NCBI RefSeq assembly: GCF_007829035.1
Contig: NZ_VIVQ01000003.1
Location: forward strand, 62,001-126,000
Source of the DNA: Rudaeicoccus suwonensis
Lineage (GTDB): Bacteria > Actinomycetota > Actinomycetes > Actinomycetales > Dermatophilaceae
DNA: 64,000 nt
Direction: 5' to 3'
The stretch's first letter is position 1. The number at the start of each line of letters is the position of its first letter. Below are positions 36,826 to 45,670 of the stretch, in pieces. The notes beneath the pieces were generated by a model, which was given only the letters and a program-made list of their open reading frames with translations, did no database searches and had not been told where the DNA came from. Made by a program: the position numbers and the translations under genes.

Positions 36826-37983
36826 TCAGTGAAACCACGAATGCGCCGTGCAGCGGTCGACGTCGAGCCGCACTTCATCGACGTCATCGGCGACGAGGAG
36901 ACCTAATGCTGCGATGTATCGGCCGGCGGACGTTCCCCTCGGCGGTGGCAGGTGGTGCAGGGTGAGCGTCGTCCGCATCGAGTCCGGTGGGTCCTGGAGG
37001 GTTTGTCCGCGTGCGGCGAGCAGGGAGATCCACGCGGCGTGACGGCCGGTGTCGGTGAACCTCGGCAGCGGACTTCCAGCCTGCACGGCAAGATGTGCGG
37101 TTTCCAGGTTGTGGCCACTGACGACGCGGGCCATCTCGGACACCATGGCGCCTGGCGCGCGAGCGGACACCTCGAGCGCCACCAGGTCGTCGCCGGTGTC
37201 GAAGAACTCCAGGTGGGTGGCAAAGCGCCCGTTGGTTCCAAGGCAGTCCGCGACGCGCCGCCCGAGTTCCACGGCCCGTCGCCAGATCTCCTCGTGAGGG
37301 TCGACGCTCACCGCGCCCAACACGTGGGTCGTGGAGCTGGGCAGGAGCGGGCCGAGGTATCGGCCGACGAGCACCGGCGTGTACGTCCGGTCGTGCACGA
37401 AGGCGTCCACGAAGAACATCGCAGCATCGATGTGCTCCTCGATCTGCCACCCGGCTTGACCGGCTTTGTCGGCGGTCCAGCTCTGCCACTGGGGCGCGTC
37501 GTCGATCACTCGCACGCCACGGGAGTTCGAGCCCATCCGCGGTTTCGCGACGACAGGAAACTCCAGGGAGGGCGGCGGTGGCATCCCACGACTGACGGGT
37601 CCGTCCACAGGGACCCAGGCAGGGACACGGATGCCGGCGGCATACAGCTGAGACTTCATCGAGACTTTGTCGAGGTAGTGGGCGATCGGTGTCGGTGTCA
37701 CCGCTCTGAGCGACAGGTGGTGGCGCAGACGTGCGCATTCCGCCAAGAGGTACTCGTCGTTGGTGGTGACGGCCGTGTCCCGGTCGAGTTCTGTGAGGTA
37801 CTGCCGCCATTCGTCGCGGGGCCGGCGCACGACATGGGCGGGTGCCGGCACATCCGAGCGGGCAACCTGATCGGGCGAGCCGTCTGTCAGGACCGTGAGA
37901 CTCCGGGCGAGCGTGCTGACATCGGTCGTCAACGGTTGAACACTCTGCAAGATGACCAGCCGGGTGTCGGCCACGACGCTCAT
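36826..37983 (-). CDS. ATP-grasp domain protein of unknown substrate
   Basis: A 385-residue cytoplasmic enzyme with an ATP-grasp core at about residues 110-300: DKVSMKSQLYAAGIRVPAWV, FPVVAKPRMGSNSRGV (glycine-rich ATP loop), WQIEEHIDAAMFFVDAFV, and GRFATHLEFF ... LEVSARAPGAMV for metal binding. ATP-grasp enzymes of this shape join a carboxylate to an amine (amino-acid ligases, carboxylases). It has no biosynthetic neighbours other than the PPOX-type oxidoreductase 15 bases away, so the product is open. Confidence 0.82.
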   Translation of the reverse strand: MSVVADTRLVILQSVQPLTTDVSTLARSLTVLTDGSPDQVARSDVPAPAHVVRRPRDEWRQYLTELDRDTAVTTNDEYLLAECARLRHHLSLRAVTPTPIAHYLDKVSMKSQLYAAGIRVPAWVPVDGPVSRGMPPPPSLEFPVVAKPRMGSNSRGVRVIDDAPQWQSWTADKAGQAGWQIEEHIDAAMFFVDAFVHDRTYTPVLVGRYLGPLLPSSTTHVLGAVSVDPHEEIWRRAVELGRRVADCLGTNGRFATHLEFFDTGDDLVALEVSARAPGAMVSEMARVVSGHNLETAHLAVQAGSPLPRFTDTGRHAAWISLLAARGQTLQDPPDSMRTTLTLHHLPPPRGTSAGRYIAALGLLVADDVDEVRLDVDRCTAHSWFH

Positions 37984-37998
37984 GGTGAAACCAGTTGG

Positions 37999-38391
37999 TC
38001 AGAGCATGTCGGTGATGTGGTCTGCCTCGATCGTGACGATCAGCCGGGTCTGCTCGCGGCCGCCATACCAGGCGTAGGGCTTTCCGGTGTATTTGTGCGC
38101 CAGCGCGTTGATCGAGTCGACGCCGCCGTCGGTGGTCATCGCGGCAACGCGGCCGCGAATCTGCGCGAAAGCCGCAGGAGTTCGCGGGTCGGAGATGGCG
38201 ACCGCGACGCGTGGGTCACGGGCGAAGTTCTTCGCCTTCTGCATGCCGTCGACGATGTTGATCACGATGTGCTGGCCGTCCGTGTCGACCCATGTCTGGG
38301 TCACCTGTGGCGATCCATCGGGCATGACGGTTGCGACGTAACACAATGCGGGCGTGCGCAGGAGTTCGATCACGTTCTCGGGCAGGTCCAT
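37999..38391 (-). CDS. PPOX-class F420-dependent oxidoreductase
   Basis: A 130-residue split-barrel flavin/deazaflavin protein. Features: LLRTPALCYVATVMPDGSPQVTQTW, VINIVDGMQKAKNFARDPRVAVAI and YAWYGGREQTRLIVTIEADHITDM, matching the small actinobacterial proteins annotated as PPOX class F420-dependent (Rv1155-like). It probably reduces a small molecule with F420H2, but substrate and cofactor choice are inference. It is 15 bases upstream of the ATP-grasp gene and may be in its operon. Confidence 0.85.
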   Translation of the reverse strand: MDLPENVIELLRTPALCYVATVMPDGSPQVTQTWVDTDGQHIVINIVDGMQKAKNFARDPRVAVAISDPRTPAAFAQIRGRVAAMTTDGGVDSINALAHKYTGKPYAWYGGREQTRLIVTIEADHITDML

Positions 38392-38646
38392 CGGTTCTCC
38401 TATGACTGGGTCGTGGCTCGGATGCTACGCCGACAAGCCGACCGCAGCGGCGCGAAAAGTGCCCCCTTGGACATCACCGATGGTGGTATCTCCCCTCAAG
38501 CGCGGGTGGCTTCACCACCTCAGCGCCGATCCTATTAGTTCTTGCTAGATCACGTATCAACTTTCTTGAGTGAGTTCTTGCGGATGTGAACGTCATGGCA
38601 TTCGATTGGTCTCGCTCGCCGATCGCCGGCGAGAGGAGAGAGATCG

Positions 38647-39852
38647 ATGACAACGGCTCCGCGGACGATTACCCGACAAGATCGGCGGAACGCGCGCTGG
38701 TACCTGACCGGCCTTGGTCTGTCACTGATCGGAGACAGCGCTCTCAGTCTGGTGGCAGGCATTTGGGCCAAGCAATTGACTGGCAGCAGCGCCACCGCCG
38801 GTCTGGTCATGACGTGCATCTACCTCCCGTCGCTGTTCGGTCCAGTCGCTGGGCTCGTCGTGGACCGCGTGCAGCGGAAGCGCTTCATCATCGCCGTCAA
38901 CCTGGTGACGGCAGTTGCCGTTGGATCTCTCGTGCTGTTGCAGCACCGGTCGCAGGTGTGGCTCCTGTTCGTCGTGATGACGTGCTACGGCACCAGTTTG
39001 GTGCTGGTCGCCCCTGCGGAGACGGCTTTGTTCTCCCATGCCTTTCCCGACGCGCTTCGCCAAAGAATCAACGGGTGGCGCCTGGGAATGCAGGAAATCG
39101 GCCGCTTGGTCGCTCCGCTCGTCGGCGCGGGCTTGTTCACCGTTCTAGGCGGCAGCGCTGTTGCCTCTCTGGACGCATTCACCTTCGTTGTAGCAGCATT
39201 CGCCACCACACGGTTGCGCATCCCAACCGAACCTCCACCCCCAGCGCGGCGGGCCTGGCATACCGAGCTGAATGCAGGGTTCAGGCATATCCGCGACACC
39301 CCTCGACTTGCCCGAATCGTCCTGGTCGCTGCCGTTGTTCTCGCAGTGTCGGGCGTCGGAGTCGCCGCCCAATTCAGCATGGTCTCGGCCCTTCACCGCC
39401 ACCCGGCCTACCTCGGCGTATTCAGTGCTCTGCTTGGAGCGGGGTCCATCATCGCCAGCCTCACCAGTGCCAAAGTCATTGCCCGCATCGGCCTTGAGCA
39501 CCTCGTCGCTCTAGGACTGCTGGCATTCGCCGTCGGCACGCTGCTGCGGACGACAGGGCAACTTGCCTTCGCGTGGGCCGGATCCTTTGTCCTCGGCTTC
39601 GCATTGCCCTGGGTTTTCCTCGCTTGCCTCAACGCCGCTCAAGAACTCACGCCGTCGAACCTGCAAGGCCGGGTCGCCGCCGCGGTGACATTTCTGTTGT
39701 TCGGACCCCAGGCACCCACCCAAGCGCTCGGATCAATCCTCATCGCACATCTCGACTACCAAGAGATCTACATCGCCTCAGCGGTCATCGCCGCTGTGCT
39801 CATCCCCATCAGCATGCACTGCAGCCCCGTCGACCCACCAACTGCCGCCTGA
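38647..39852 (+). CDS. MFS transporter (drug-efflux-like)
   Basis: A 401-residue major facilitator with 12 helices (two sets of six). The loop between helices 2 and 3 reads GLVVDRVQRKRF, the family motif A variant. The pattern (LTGLGLSLIGDSALSLVAGIWAKQLTGSS) is that of enterobactin/macrolide-type exporters of the DHA3 group. Start is 6 bases after GAGAGGAGAGAG. No dedicated regulator adjoins it; three TTCTTG repeats lie upstream (38539-38580). Confidence 0.85.
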   Translation: MTTAPRTITRQDRRNARWYLTGLGLSLIGDSALSLVAGIWAKQLTGSSATAGLVMTCIYLPSLFGPVAGLVVDRVQRKRFIIAVNLVTAVAVGSLVLLQHRSQVWLLFVVMTCYGTSLVLVAPAETALFSHAFPDALRQRINGWRLGMQEIGRLVAPLVGAGLFTVLGGSAVASLDAFTFVVAAFATTRLRIPTEPPPPARRAWHTELNAGFRHIRDTPRLARIVLVAAVVLAVSGVGVAAQFSMVSALHRHPAYLGVFSALLGAGSIIASLTSAKVIARIGLEHLVALGLLAFAVGTLLRTTGQLAFAWAGSFVLGFALPWVFLACLNAAQELTPSNLQGRVAAAVTFLLFGPQAPTQALGSILIAHLDYQEIYIASAVIAAVLIPISMHCSPVDPPTAA

Positions 39853-39995
39853 CGCACGGGGAGTGTCCCTCCCCGTATGACGATGGCGGGCTTGACCGGC
39901 CGGTGGGGCCCAGGTCGATTCTGCTGGCCGCTGGTGATCAGGTCGGCTCGTGCTGTGCCCGATACGCGATCCCCTCAACGGCGCCAGTGTGACTG

Positions 39996-40391
39996 TCAGT
40001 GGTGACGGGCAGTCGGGCGGATGCGGTAGGCAAGGTACAGATGCAGCGCGATCGCGGGAAGCAGAACGACGAGCCAACCCTCACCGCGGTGAAAGGCGAT
40101 GAGCAGGCTGCTGATGAGGCACAGCCATCCTGCAACCGCGATCCGGAACGGGAACATGAATCGTGCGTGTGAGCGCTCCCAGTTGCTGGGAAACCCCCGC
40201 TCCGATCCGCGCTCGCGTAGCCCGTGCAACACCAGATCGAGCACGTCCACCGGACGTGGATGGCGTTGCCCGTCGCGGGCTCCACGCAACAGGACCGACA
40301 GCATCTCTTCTTCGTGGCGAGCGTGGAAGGCGGGAGGGTAGATGGCAAGCCAGCGACGGTAACGGCGTTCCAATGAGGTCTGGGTCTGCAT
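39996..40391 (-). CDS. Small membrane protein paired with PadR
   Basis: A 131-residue protein with a cytoplasmic helical N-terminal half (LERRYRRWLAIYPPAFHARHEEEML, a pattern of many actinobacterial PadR partners) and two membrane helices in the C-terminal half (FRIAVAGWLCLISSLLIAF, WLVVLLPAIALHLYLAYRI). ATG at 40391 overlaps the PadR stop (TGATG). In other actinobacteria, such proteins follow PadR genes and are linked to membrane-stress or transporter control; the role here is unknown. Confidence 0.7.
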   Translation of the reverse strand: MQTQTSLERRYRRWLAIYPPAFHARHEEEMLSVLLRGARDGQRHPRPVDVLDLVLHGLRERGSERGFPSNWERSHARFMFPFRIAVAGWLCLISSLLIAFHRGEGWLVVLLPAIALHLYLAYRIRPTARHH

Positions 40392-40720
40392 CACACCACT
40401 CCCGGACGAAGGCGCGTCATCGCAGCGCGCGCGTTGGCTTCCAGTCGAGTCGCCTCTTGGCGTAGGACCTCGGCACCGTGATGGGTGATGCGGTAGTACC
40501 GCCGGAGTCGGTTCTGCACGATTTCCTCCTTCTCGGTTTCGATCAAGCCGTCACCACTCAGTCGGTCCAGTGCGGCGTACAAGGTGCCCGCCCGCAATGT
40601 GACGCGACCGCCCGACAGTTCTTGGACGTCGGTGATGATCGCGTATCCGTGCTGGCTGCTACCGGCCAGCGACGTCAGGATCAGAAAACTCGCCTCGTGG
40701 AGCCCACGGTGTGTACTCAT
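40391..40720 (-). CDS. PadR-family transcriptional regulator
   Basis: A 109-residue PadR repressor: helices SFLILTSLAGSSQHGYAIITDV, winged helix LRAGTLYAALDRLSGDGLIE, beta wing RLRRYYRITHHGAEVL, and a short C-terminal dimer helix (subfamily 2 length). A tight inverted repeat (TATATAC-9-GTATATA at 40729-40751) starts 8 bases upstream of its start codon, ideally placed for autorepression. Its membrane-protein partner is translated with it. Confidence 0.9.
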   Translation of the reverse strand: MSTHRGLHEASFLILTSLAGSSQHGYAIITDVQELSGGRVTLRAGTLYAALDRLSGDGLIETEKEEIVQNRLRRYYRITHHGAEVLRQEATRLEANARAAMTRLRPGVV

Positions 40721-41052
40721 GACGAAACTATATACCTTCGAACTGTATATAAGCGGCGATCGGTGGGCGTTCACTCGCGGATCTTGCGATCGGTCCCGCC
40801 GGGGCAGCTGGGTTGAGCACATCACTGCCTGTCGGCGCGAGAGCTCTCACTGAGATTGTGGTCCTGTGGATCTGTCGAATGTGATGGTTCGCGTTCGTCG
40901 ATCAGGTGAAGGTGGTTGTTCGGTCTGAGTTCCGCGCAGACTGGTGGTCCGCGATGTCGTCAGGGGATCAGCCTGAGGCATGCCGGTGCTCCGGGATCGC
41001 ACGGCGTCCGGCGCAGGTCACAACACGTTGATGGAAGCGAGAGACAGATCTC
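40721..41052. other. 332-bp divergent intergenic region
   Basis: No convincing gene. The left edge carries the PadR-type inverted repeat and an AT-rich stretch fit for the padR promoter. The right part, before the YciI-like gene, shows a purine-rich GAAGCGAGAGACAG upstream of its ATG. Nothing else recognised. Confidence 0.5.
40729..40751. promoter_or_regulatory. Probable PadR operator
   Basis: TATATAC (40729-40735) and GTATATA (40745-40751) form a perfect 7-bp inverted repeat with a 9-base centre containing TTCGAA. It lies 8 bases upstream of the padR start on the minus strand. PadR proteins bind such ATA-rich palindromes; binding by this one is inferred. Confidence 0.6.
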
Positions 41053-41409
41053 ATGGCGCAATACGCCGTCCTCATCTATGCACCAGAGTCCGCGCATGCC
41101 TTGGACGCCGACGAGGCTGCGCTCGAGATCTGCGATGCACACGCAGACGAACTCTCCGCGTCCGACGCAATGCTGGTCGCGTACGCATTCACTCCACGAG
41201 ACATGGCGACGTCCGTGCGCGTTGGTGCCATCACCAAAGGCCCGTTCGTCGATTCCAGAGAGGCCGTGGCCGGCGTCTACGTGATCGAGGCGGACGACCT
41301 CGACGCCGCTGTGGCGATTGCGAAAACCAATCCAGTGCTTCATCAAGGCGGCGGAGTGGAAGTACGGCCCATCCACAGCGGCGGTGTCATACGCCAGCCC
41401 CGCTCATGA
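41053..41409 (+). CDS. YciI-like (YCII-related) protein
   Basis: A 118-residue single-domain alpha/beta protein: MAQYAVLIYAPES, FVDSREAVAGVYVIEADDLDAAVAIAKTNP and VEVRPI form the ferredoxin-like YCII fold. In sigma-factor-linked relatives (DGPF domain) the motif is KGPFVDSREAVAG, as here (KGPFVDSRE). Such proteins often lie beside ECF sigma factors; none is present here. Biochemical role unknown. Confidence 0.82.
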   Translation: MAQYAVLIYAPESAHALDADEAALEICDAHADELSASDAMLVAYAFTPRDMATSVRVGAITKGPFVDSREAVAGVYVIEADDLDAAVAIAKTNPVLHQGGGVEVRPIHSGGVIRQPRS

Positions 41410-41546
41410 GGTAGACAACATTTCTCGCCCGCCACGTTTTCCCGCCGCTGGTGCTCCTGGGGCGAACAAGGTGCGCATCAGTGCGCCTGCGCACGATGTC
41501 CATAGAGACTCCAATTCGCGGGACATTGGCCGGCTGCTACCACTCT

Positions 41547-41570
41547 GGGCATCGCTATTGAGCGATGTCC
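41547..41570. terminator. Weak hairpin between convergent genes
   Basis: GGGCATCGCT (41547-41556) pairs with AGCGATGTCC (41561-41570), 10 bp with one G-T, loop ATTG. It lies just past the end of the AraC gene (minus) and after the YciI gene (plus). No clear T-run, so it is only a candidate. Confidence 0.4.
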
Positions 41571-41575
41571 CACCC

Positions 41576-42343
41576 TCACTTGGCCCAAGGGCCGGGTGAT
41601 CCACCACGTCGTTCGCTTGACCGTTTCCCGCGGTACTCGCCAGGAGTAGCGCCAAGGGTGCGGGCGAAGGTGTCGATGAACGCGCTGGTGGTGGCCCATC
41701 CTGTGGCTCGCGCCGTGTCAGTGACAGTGTGGTTCTCGGCTAGCAGGACCATCGCGCTGAACAAGCGCAGTTGGGTGCGCCACTGCGGGTAAGTCATGCC
41801 GAATTCGTCGCGGAACAGCCGCGACAGGACGCGTTCGCTGGTGTTGGTTTGGGTGGCCAGCCAGGCCATCGAGCGCGGGTGGGCGAGGTCAGCCTCGACG
41901 AGGTGGCAGGCGTGAGCGAGTCGGCGGTCGTGCGCGACGGGGAGCACGAACGGAGCGTGGTGGGCTTGCCTCATCCGGTCGGTCATGACTCCCCGGATCC
42001 GCCGTGCATGAGCCTCGGTGAGACCGTCAGCGGTCAACGCGATGAGTAATTCGCGGAGCAGAGGCTCCACTGCGATGACGGTGGGGGCATTGACCGGCAG
42101 CGGCGAGTGAGCGGCTGAAAAACCCACGGTGTGCAGATTCCCGGCGCCGTAGAAGCGATGCTGGTGCCAGGTGTGTGCGGGGATCCAAAGTGCCCGGTCG
42201 TTGCCGGCGACCCACGCGCCCGCTTCGGTGTTGATCGCGACCACGCCCGAACTGACGTAGACGAGTTGGTGGTCGTCGTGCTGGTGCCGGTCGATGGTGT
42301 CGCCGCCAGCATGGGCGATGGTGTGGGTGGGCGCGATCGGCAT
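41576..42343 (-). CDS. AraC-family transcriptional regulator
   Basis: A 255-residue regulator with a cupin-type N-terminal domain (DTIDRHQHDDHQLVYVSSGVV, WIPAHTWHQHRFYG) and two C-terminal HTH motifs (SMAWLATQTNTSERVLSRLF and DTARATGWATTSAFIDTFART), ending GATPGEYR as in AraC proteins. The long open frame upstream to 43270 lies over the MFS gene and is not real; the ATG at 42343 fits the family. It is divergent from the MFS gene at 42440 and probably controls it. Confidence 0.88.
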   Translation of the reverse strand: MPIAPTHTIAHAGGDTIDRHQHDDHQLVYVSSGVVAINTEAGAWVAGNDRALWIPAHTWHQHRFYGAGNLHTVGFSAAHSPLPVNAPTVIAVEPLLRELLIALTADGLTEAHARRIRGVMTDRMRQAHHAPFVLPVAHDRRLAHACHLVEADLAHPRSMAWLATQTNTSERVLSRLFRDEFGMTYPQWRTQLRLFSAMVLLAENHTVTDTARATGWATTSAFIDTFARTLGATPGEYRGKRSSERRGGSPGPWAK

Positions 42344-42439
42344 GTGGCGGATTTGCGACACAAGTATGCAGATTACGGGAAGCGCTCGCGCACGCCAAGC
42401 AGCCAGCATAGGTGGGTGGCATCGAATGAGAGCTCGATC

Positions 42440-43639
42440 GTGGCGGCCCGCGTGGACGGACAGGACGCCCGTACTCCATGGCACCGGATGCGGATCTGGG
42501 GCACCGCGCACGCCGTAGATGACTTCTTCCAGGGCCTGGTTCCGGCCGCGATCCCGTACTTCGTGCTTGAGCGGCATTTCAGCTATGTGGAAGCGTCCGG
42601 GCTCGCGCTGGCTACCACGCTGGGTAGCGCTCTGCCGCAGATCCCGATCGGCATCCTGGCCGACCGCCGGCGTCTGCCCTGGATGGCGCCGGTAGGGATG
42701 AGTCTCGCGGGCATCGGCGCCGGACTGTCCGGGCTGGCACCTCAGTACCCGCTCGTGTTCGCACTGTTGTTGCTGGCCGGCTTCGGTATCGCGATGTTCC
42801 ATCCACCGTCGGGACGCGATGCCCGCTATGAGTCCGGCGGTAGCGCCACGGCGATGAGCTACTTCGCCGCCGGCGGCAGCGTCGGGTTTTTCATCGGCCC
42901 GGCCCTCGCCACCCCAGCGTTGGACGGGCTCGGAATCGGAGCGACGGCGCTGTTCATCCCGCCCCCGATCCTGATGGGTTTCATCCTGTGGCGACACAAC
43001 AACCGCCGCGCCCATGTCCACAAGCGCACGGTGCGTCACGAGGGCATTGACCACCCGCGGATGTTCGCGACCCTGACTACCGCAGAGGTTGTCCGCTCCT
43101 TGATTAGCAACGGCATCAACACATTCGTCTCGCTCTACTGGATTCGCCATCTCGGCGCATCCAGTCTGCTCGGCGGCACCGCACTCACCCTCGAACTCGC
43201 CGGCGGTGTGGTGGGGACCCTGCTCGGCGGTCGCATCGCCGACCGGTTCGGTTCGGTCCGCACCGTGCAACTCGGCAACGCCGCACTGTTACCCGCACTG
43301 TGGGCGCTGCTGGCCTGCGATGACAAGTACGGGGCGCTCCCGCTGATCCTGATCGTCGGCCTGGTCACCAACATCCCGTTTGCGGTATTGGTCAAACTTG
43401 GCCAGGACTACCTGCCCAGCCGACCCGGAACGGCCGCCGGAGTCACCCTCGGCCTGGCCATCAGTGCGGGCGGGCTGTTCATGCCACTCCTCGGTCTCGT
43501 CGCAGAACACCACGGCCCCCAAGGCGTTTTCGTCGTGCTGGCCATCGTGCCCGTCATCGCCATCGCGTTGTGCAGCACCCTGAAAGAACCAACCACACTT
43601 CACACTGAAGGAGGTGGCACAGCGACAACTCCGTCCTGA
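42440..43639 (+). CDS. MFS transporter, fosmidomycin-resistance-like
   Basis: A protein of about 399 residues with 12 membrane helices. The opening (TAHAVDDFFQGLVPAAIPYFV) and the central HNNRRAHVHKRTVRHEG loop are like Fsr-type and related actinobacterial exporters. Start is uncertain: GTG 42440 (7 bases after GAGAG) is chosen; GTG 42416 or ATG 42488 are possible. It is divergent from the AraC gene, a common exporter/regulator layout. Substrate unknown. Confidence 0.82.
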   Translation: MAARVDGQDARTPWHRMRIWGTAHAVDDFFQGLVPAAIPYFVLERHFSYVEASGLALATTLGSALPQIPIGILADRRRLPWMAPVGMSLAGIGAGLSGLAPQYPLVFALLLLAGFGIAMFHPPSGRDARYESGGSATAMSYFAAGGSVGFFIGPALATPALDGLGIGATALFIPPPILMGFILWRHNNRRAHVHKRTVRHEGIDHPRMFATLTTAEVVRSLISNGINTFVSLYWIRHLGASSLLGGTALTLELAGGVVGTLLGGRIADRFGSVRTVQLGNAALLPALWALLACDDKYGALPLILIVGLVTNIPFAVLVKLGQDYLPSRPGTAAGVTLGLAISAGGLFMPLLGLVAEHHGPQGVFVVLAIVPVIAIALCSTLKEPTTLHTEGGGTATTPS

Positions 43640-43655
43640 CCCCCAGCCAGGACGG
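43631..43655 (+). terminator. Short hairpin over the MFS stop codon
   Basis: CCGTCCTG (43631-43638) pairs with CAGGACGG (43648-43655), loop 9. It overlaps the MFS stop at 43637-43639, and no T-run follows. A candidate terminator for the upstream gene. Confidence 0.4.
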
Positions 43656-43810
43656 CGGCGCGACGCGACAGCTATGGCAGGTACCGCCCCGCGGACGACC
43701 TCCGACATGCATCCAGTCGCGGCCGACCGCATGGAAAACTCAGCAAACTACCAGCAAATGGTGATGTTGCCGTAACCACGGCTGGCGATCGAGAGAGGAT
43801 TCTGTCCGGG

Positions 43811-45220
43811 GTGACCGTCGATTCCGAATCCAATCCGATCAGTGCCGAGGATTACGGGCACAAGACGCTGGCCATCGAGCCTGGTGGGGTTGACGTCGTC
43901 CCACTGAGCCAACGGCATGGCAGGCCGATCGATCTGCTGTGGACCTGGACGTCACCGAACATGGAGTTCGCGACGATCGGCGTCGGCATCCTCGGCACGT
44001 TGTATTGGGGACTGAACCTCTGGCAGACGATCGCTGCCATCGTCCTCGGCAGCGCGCTCGGATCGATCACGCAAGGGATCCTGTCGTCGTGGGGTCCGGG
44101 TTCGGGCCTGTGTCAGATGGTGCTGTCCCGCACGGGCTTCGGTTTCATCGGCAACGTGCTGCCGGCCGGACTCAACGCAGTCGTGGCCGGCATCGGCTGG
44201 TTCGCCGTCAACAGCATCAGCGGCGCACTCGCCCTGCACGCCCTGATACCCGGACTGCCGAAGTGGCTGACCCTGCTCATCGTCGTGGTGCTGCAGCTGG
44301 GCGTCGCCTTCCTCGGACACAACTTGGTGCATGTCTTCGAACGGTGGGCCTTCCCAGTGCTGGCGGTCGTCTTCGTCGTCGGCGCCGTCATCGTCATAGG
44401 CAAGTCGCACCCGTCGGTCGGCACAGGCGGCACACCCACTGTCGGTGCCTTCCTGCTGATGACCGGCGCGTCCTTCGGCTACGCGTGCGGCTGGAATCCG
44501 TACGGCAGCGACTACACCCGCTATCAGCCCGAAGGCAACGGTCGCGCCGCCGGACTCTTCTCGGCAATTGGCGTCTTCGTCTCCTGTGTCGTGCTCGAAT
44601 CGGCAGGCGCAGCAATGGTTTCCGCTGCTGGCAAGTCGGCGGCGGTCGACCCCGGTGTCTACACCGGGTTGATGCCGACCTGGCTGGGCAAGCTCACGCT
44701 GCTGTGCATCACCGTCGGCGCGATCGCGGCCAACGCCCTCAACATCTACTCCGGCGCGATGTCCGCCCTGGCAATCGGATTCCGCACCACCCTGCACCGC
44801 GCACGGGCCTTCGTAGCGGTGGCCTTCGGCATACTCGGCTTCTTCCTGGCACTCGCCGGGCTGGGGAACGCGGGAGAGAACTACGAGAACTTCTTGCTGG
44901 TCATCGCCTACTGGATCGGACCGTGGCTGGGCGTCGTCCTCGTCGATCGACTGATGCATCGTGGCTCGGATTTCGCTGCCATTGCTCAGGATCGCAGCTG
45001 GCACAACTGGGCCGGGCCGATCGCGATGATCGTCGGCATGGGCATCTCGGTGTGGCTGTTCTCCAACCAGACCAACTACACCGGGCCGATCCCGCATGCG
45101 CACCCGCAGGTCGGTGACATCACCTATCTCGTCGGCTTCCTGCTCTCGGCCGTGCTGTATGCCGGGCTGCGGCGTTTCGTGCCGGCACTCTCCTCGCGTG
45201 CATCGAAGGTCACGGCATGA
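43811..45220 (+). CDS. codB: NCS1-family cytosine/purine permease
   Basis: A 469-residue transporter with about 12 helices. The first helices (WTWTSPNMEFATIGVGILGTLYWGL), GPGSGLCQMVLSRTGFGFIGNVLP and GASFGYACGWNPYGSDYTRYQP are NCS1 (CodB/Fcy) signatures for nucleobase uptake with a cation. Start is GTG at 43811. The stop overlaps the following deaminase start by ATGA, so uptake and deamination of cytosine are one unit. The gene symbol follows the operon's logic. Confidence 0.88.
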   Translation: MTVDSESNPISAEDYGHKTLAIEPGGVDVVPLSQRHGRPIDLLWTWTSPNMEFATIGVGILGTLYWGLNLWQTIAAIVLGSALGSITQGILSSWGPGSGLCQMVLSRTGFGFIGNVLPAGLNAVVAGIGWFAVNSISGALALHALIPGLPKWLTLLIVVVLQLGVAFLGHNLVHVFERWAFPVLAVVFVVGAVIVIGKSHPSVGTGGTPTVGAFLLMTGASFGYACGWNPYGSDYTRYQPEGNGRAAGLFSAIGVFVSCVVLESAGAAMVSAAGKSAAVDPGVYTGLMPTWLGKLTLLCITVGAIAANALNIYSGAMSALAIGFRTTLHRARAFVAVAFGILGFFLALAGLGNAGENYENFLLVIAYWIGPWLGVVLVDRLMHRGSDFAAIAQDRSWHNWAGPIAMIVGMGISVWLFSNQTNYTGPIPHAHPQVGDITYLVGFLLSAVLYAGLRRFVPALSSRASKVTA

Positions 45221-45663
45221 GCGACGATCGCGCGATGCTCGCAGTCGCGCTCGATGAGGCGCGCATCGGTCTGTCAGAAGGCGGAATCCCCATCGGCGCA
45301 GCGCTTTTCGGACCTGACGGGTCCCTGCTGGGGCGCGGTCACAACAGGCGGGTGCAGGACGATGACCCGTCGGTGCATGGTGAGACCGACGCCTTCCGGC
45401 GGGCCGGACGGCAACGCACCTACCGCGGCACCACGATGGTCACCACGCTGTCGCCGTGCTGGTTCTGCAGCGGGCTGGTGCGCCAGTTCGGCATCTCGCG
45501 GTTGGTCGTGGGCGAGGCGCAGACCTTTGTCGGCGGACACGACTGGCTGGCCGAGCATGGCGTCGATGTGGTGCTGCTGGACGATGCCGAGTGCGTCGCG
45601 ATGATGACCGATTTCATCGCTGCCAACCCCGCGTTGTGGAACGAGGACATCGGCGTCTCGTGA
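45217..45663 (+). CDS. Cytosine deaminase, yeast FCY1 type
   Basis: A 148-residue zinc enzyme of the CDA fold that turns cytosine into uracil and ammonia. Zinc and catalytic residues: H54-G-E56 and P80-C81-W-F-C84. The ending FIAANPALWNEDIGV resembles the fungal Fcy1 C-terminus (FI..P..W.EDIG), which caps the active site, so this is the small fungal type and not the amidohydrolase CodA of E. coli. It is coupled to the cytosine permease by ATGA. Followed by a perfect hairpin terminator. Confidence 0.9.
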   Translation: MSDDRAMLAVALDEARIGLSEGGIPIGAALFGPDGSLLGRGHNRRVQDDDPSVHGETDAFRRAGRQRTYRGTTMVTTLSPCWFCSGLVRQFGISRLVVGEAQTFVGGHDWLAEHGVDVVLLDDAECVAMMTDFIAANPALWNEDIGVS

Positions 45664-45670
45664 CGACTCA

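Noticed and set aside
42344-43270. Long N-terminal extension of the AraC gene
   Set aside because: It runs antisense through the MFS exporter; the cupin domain starts just after 42343.
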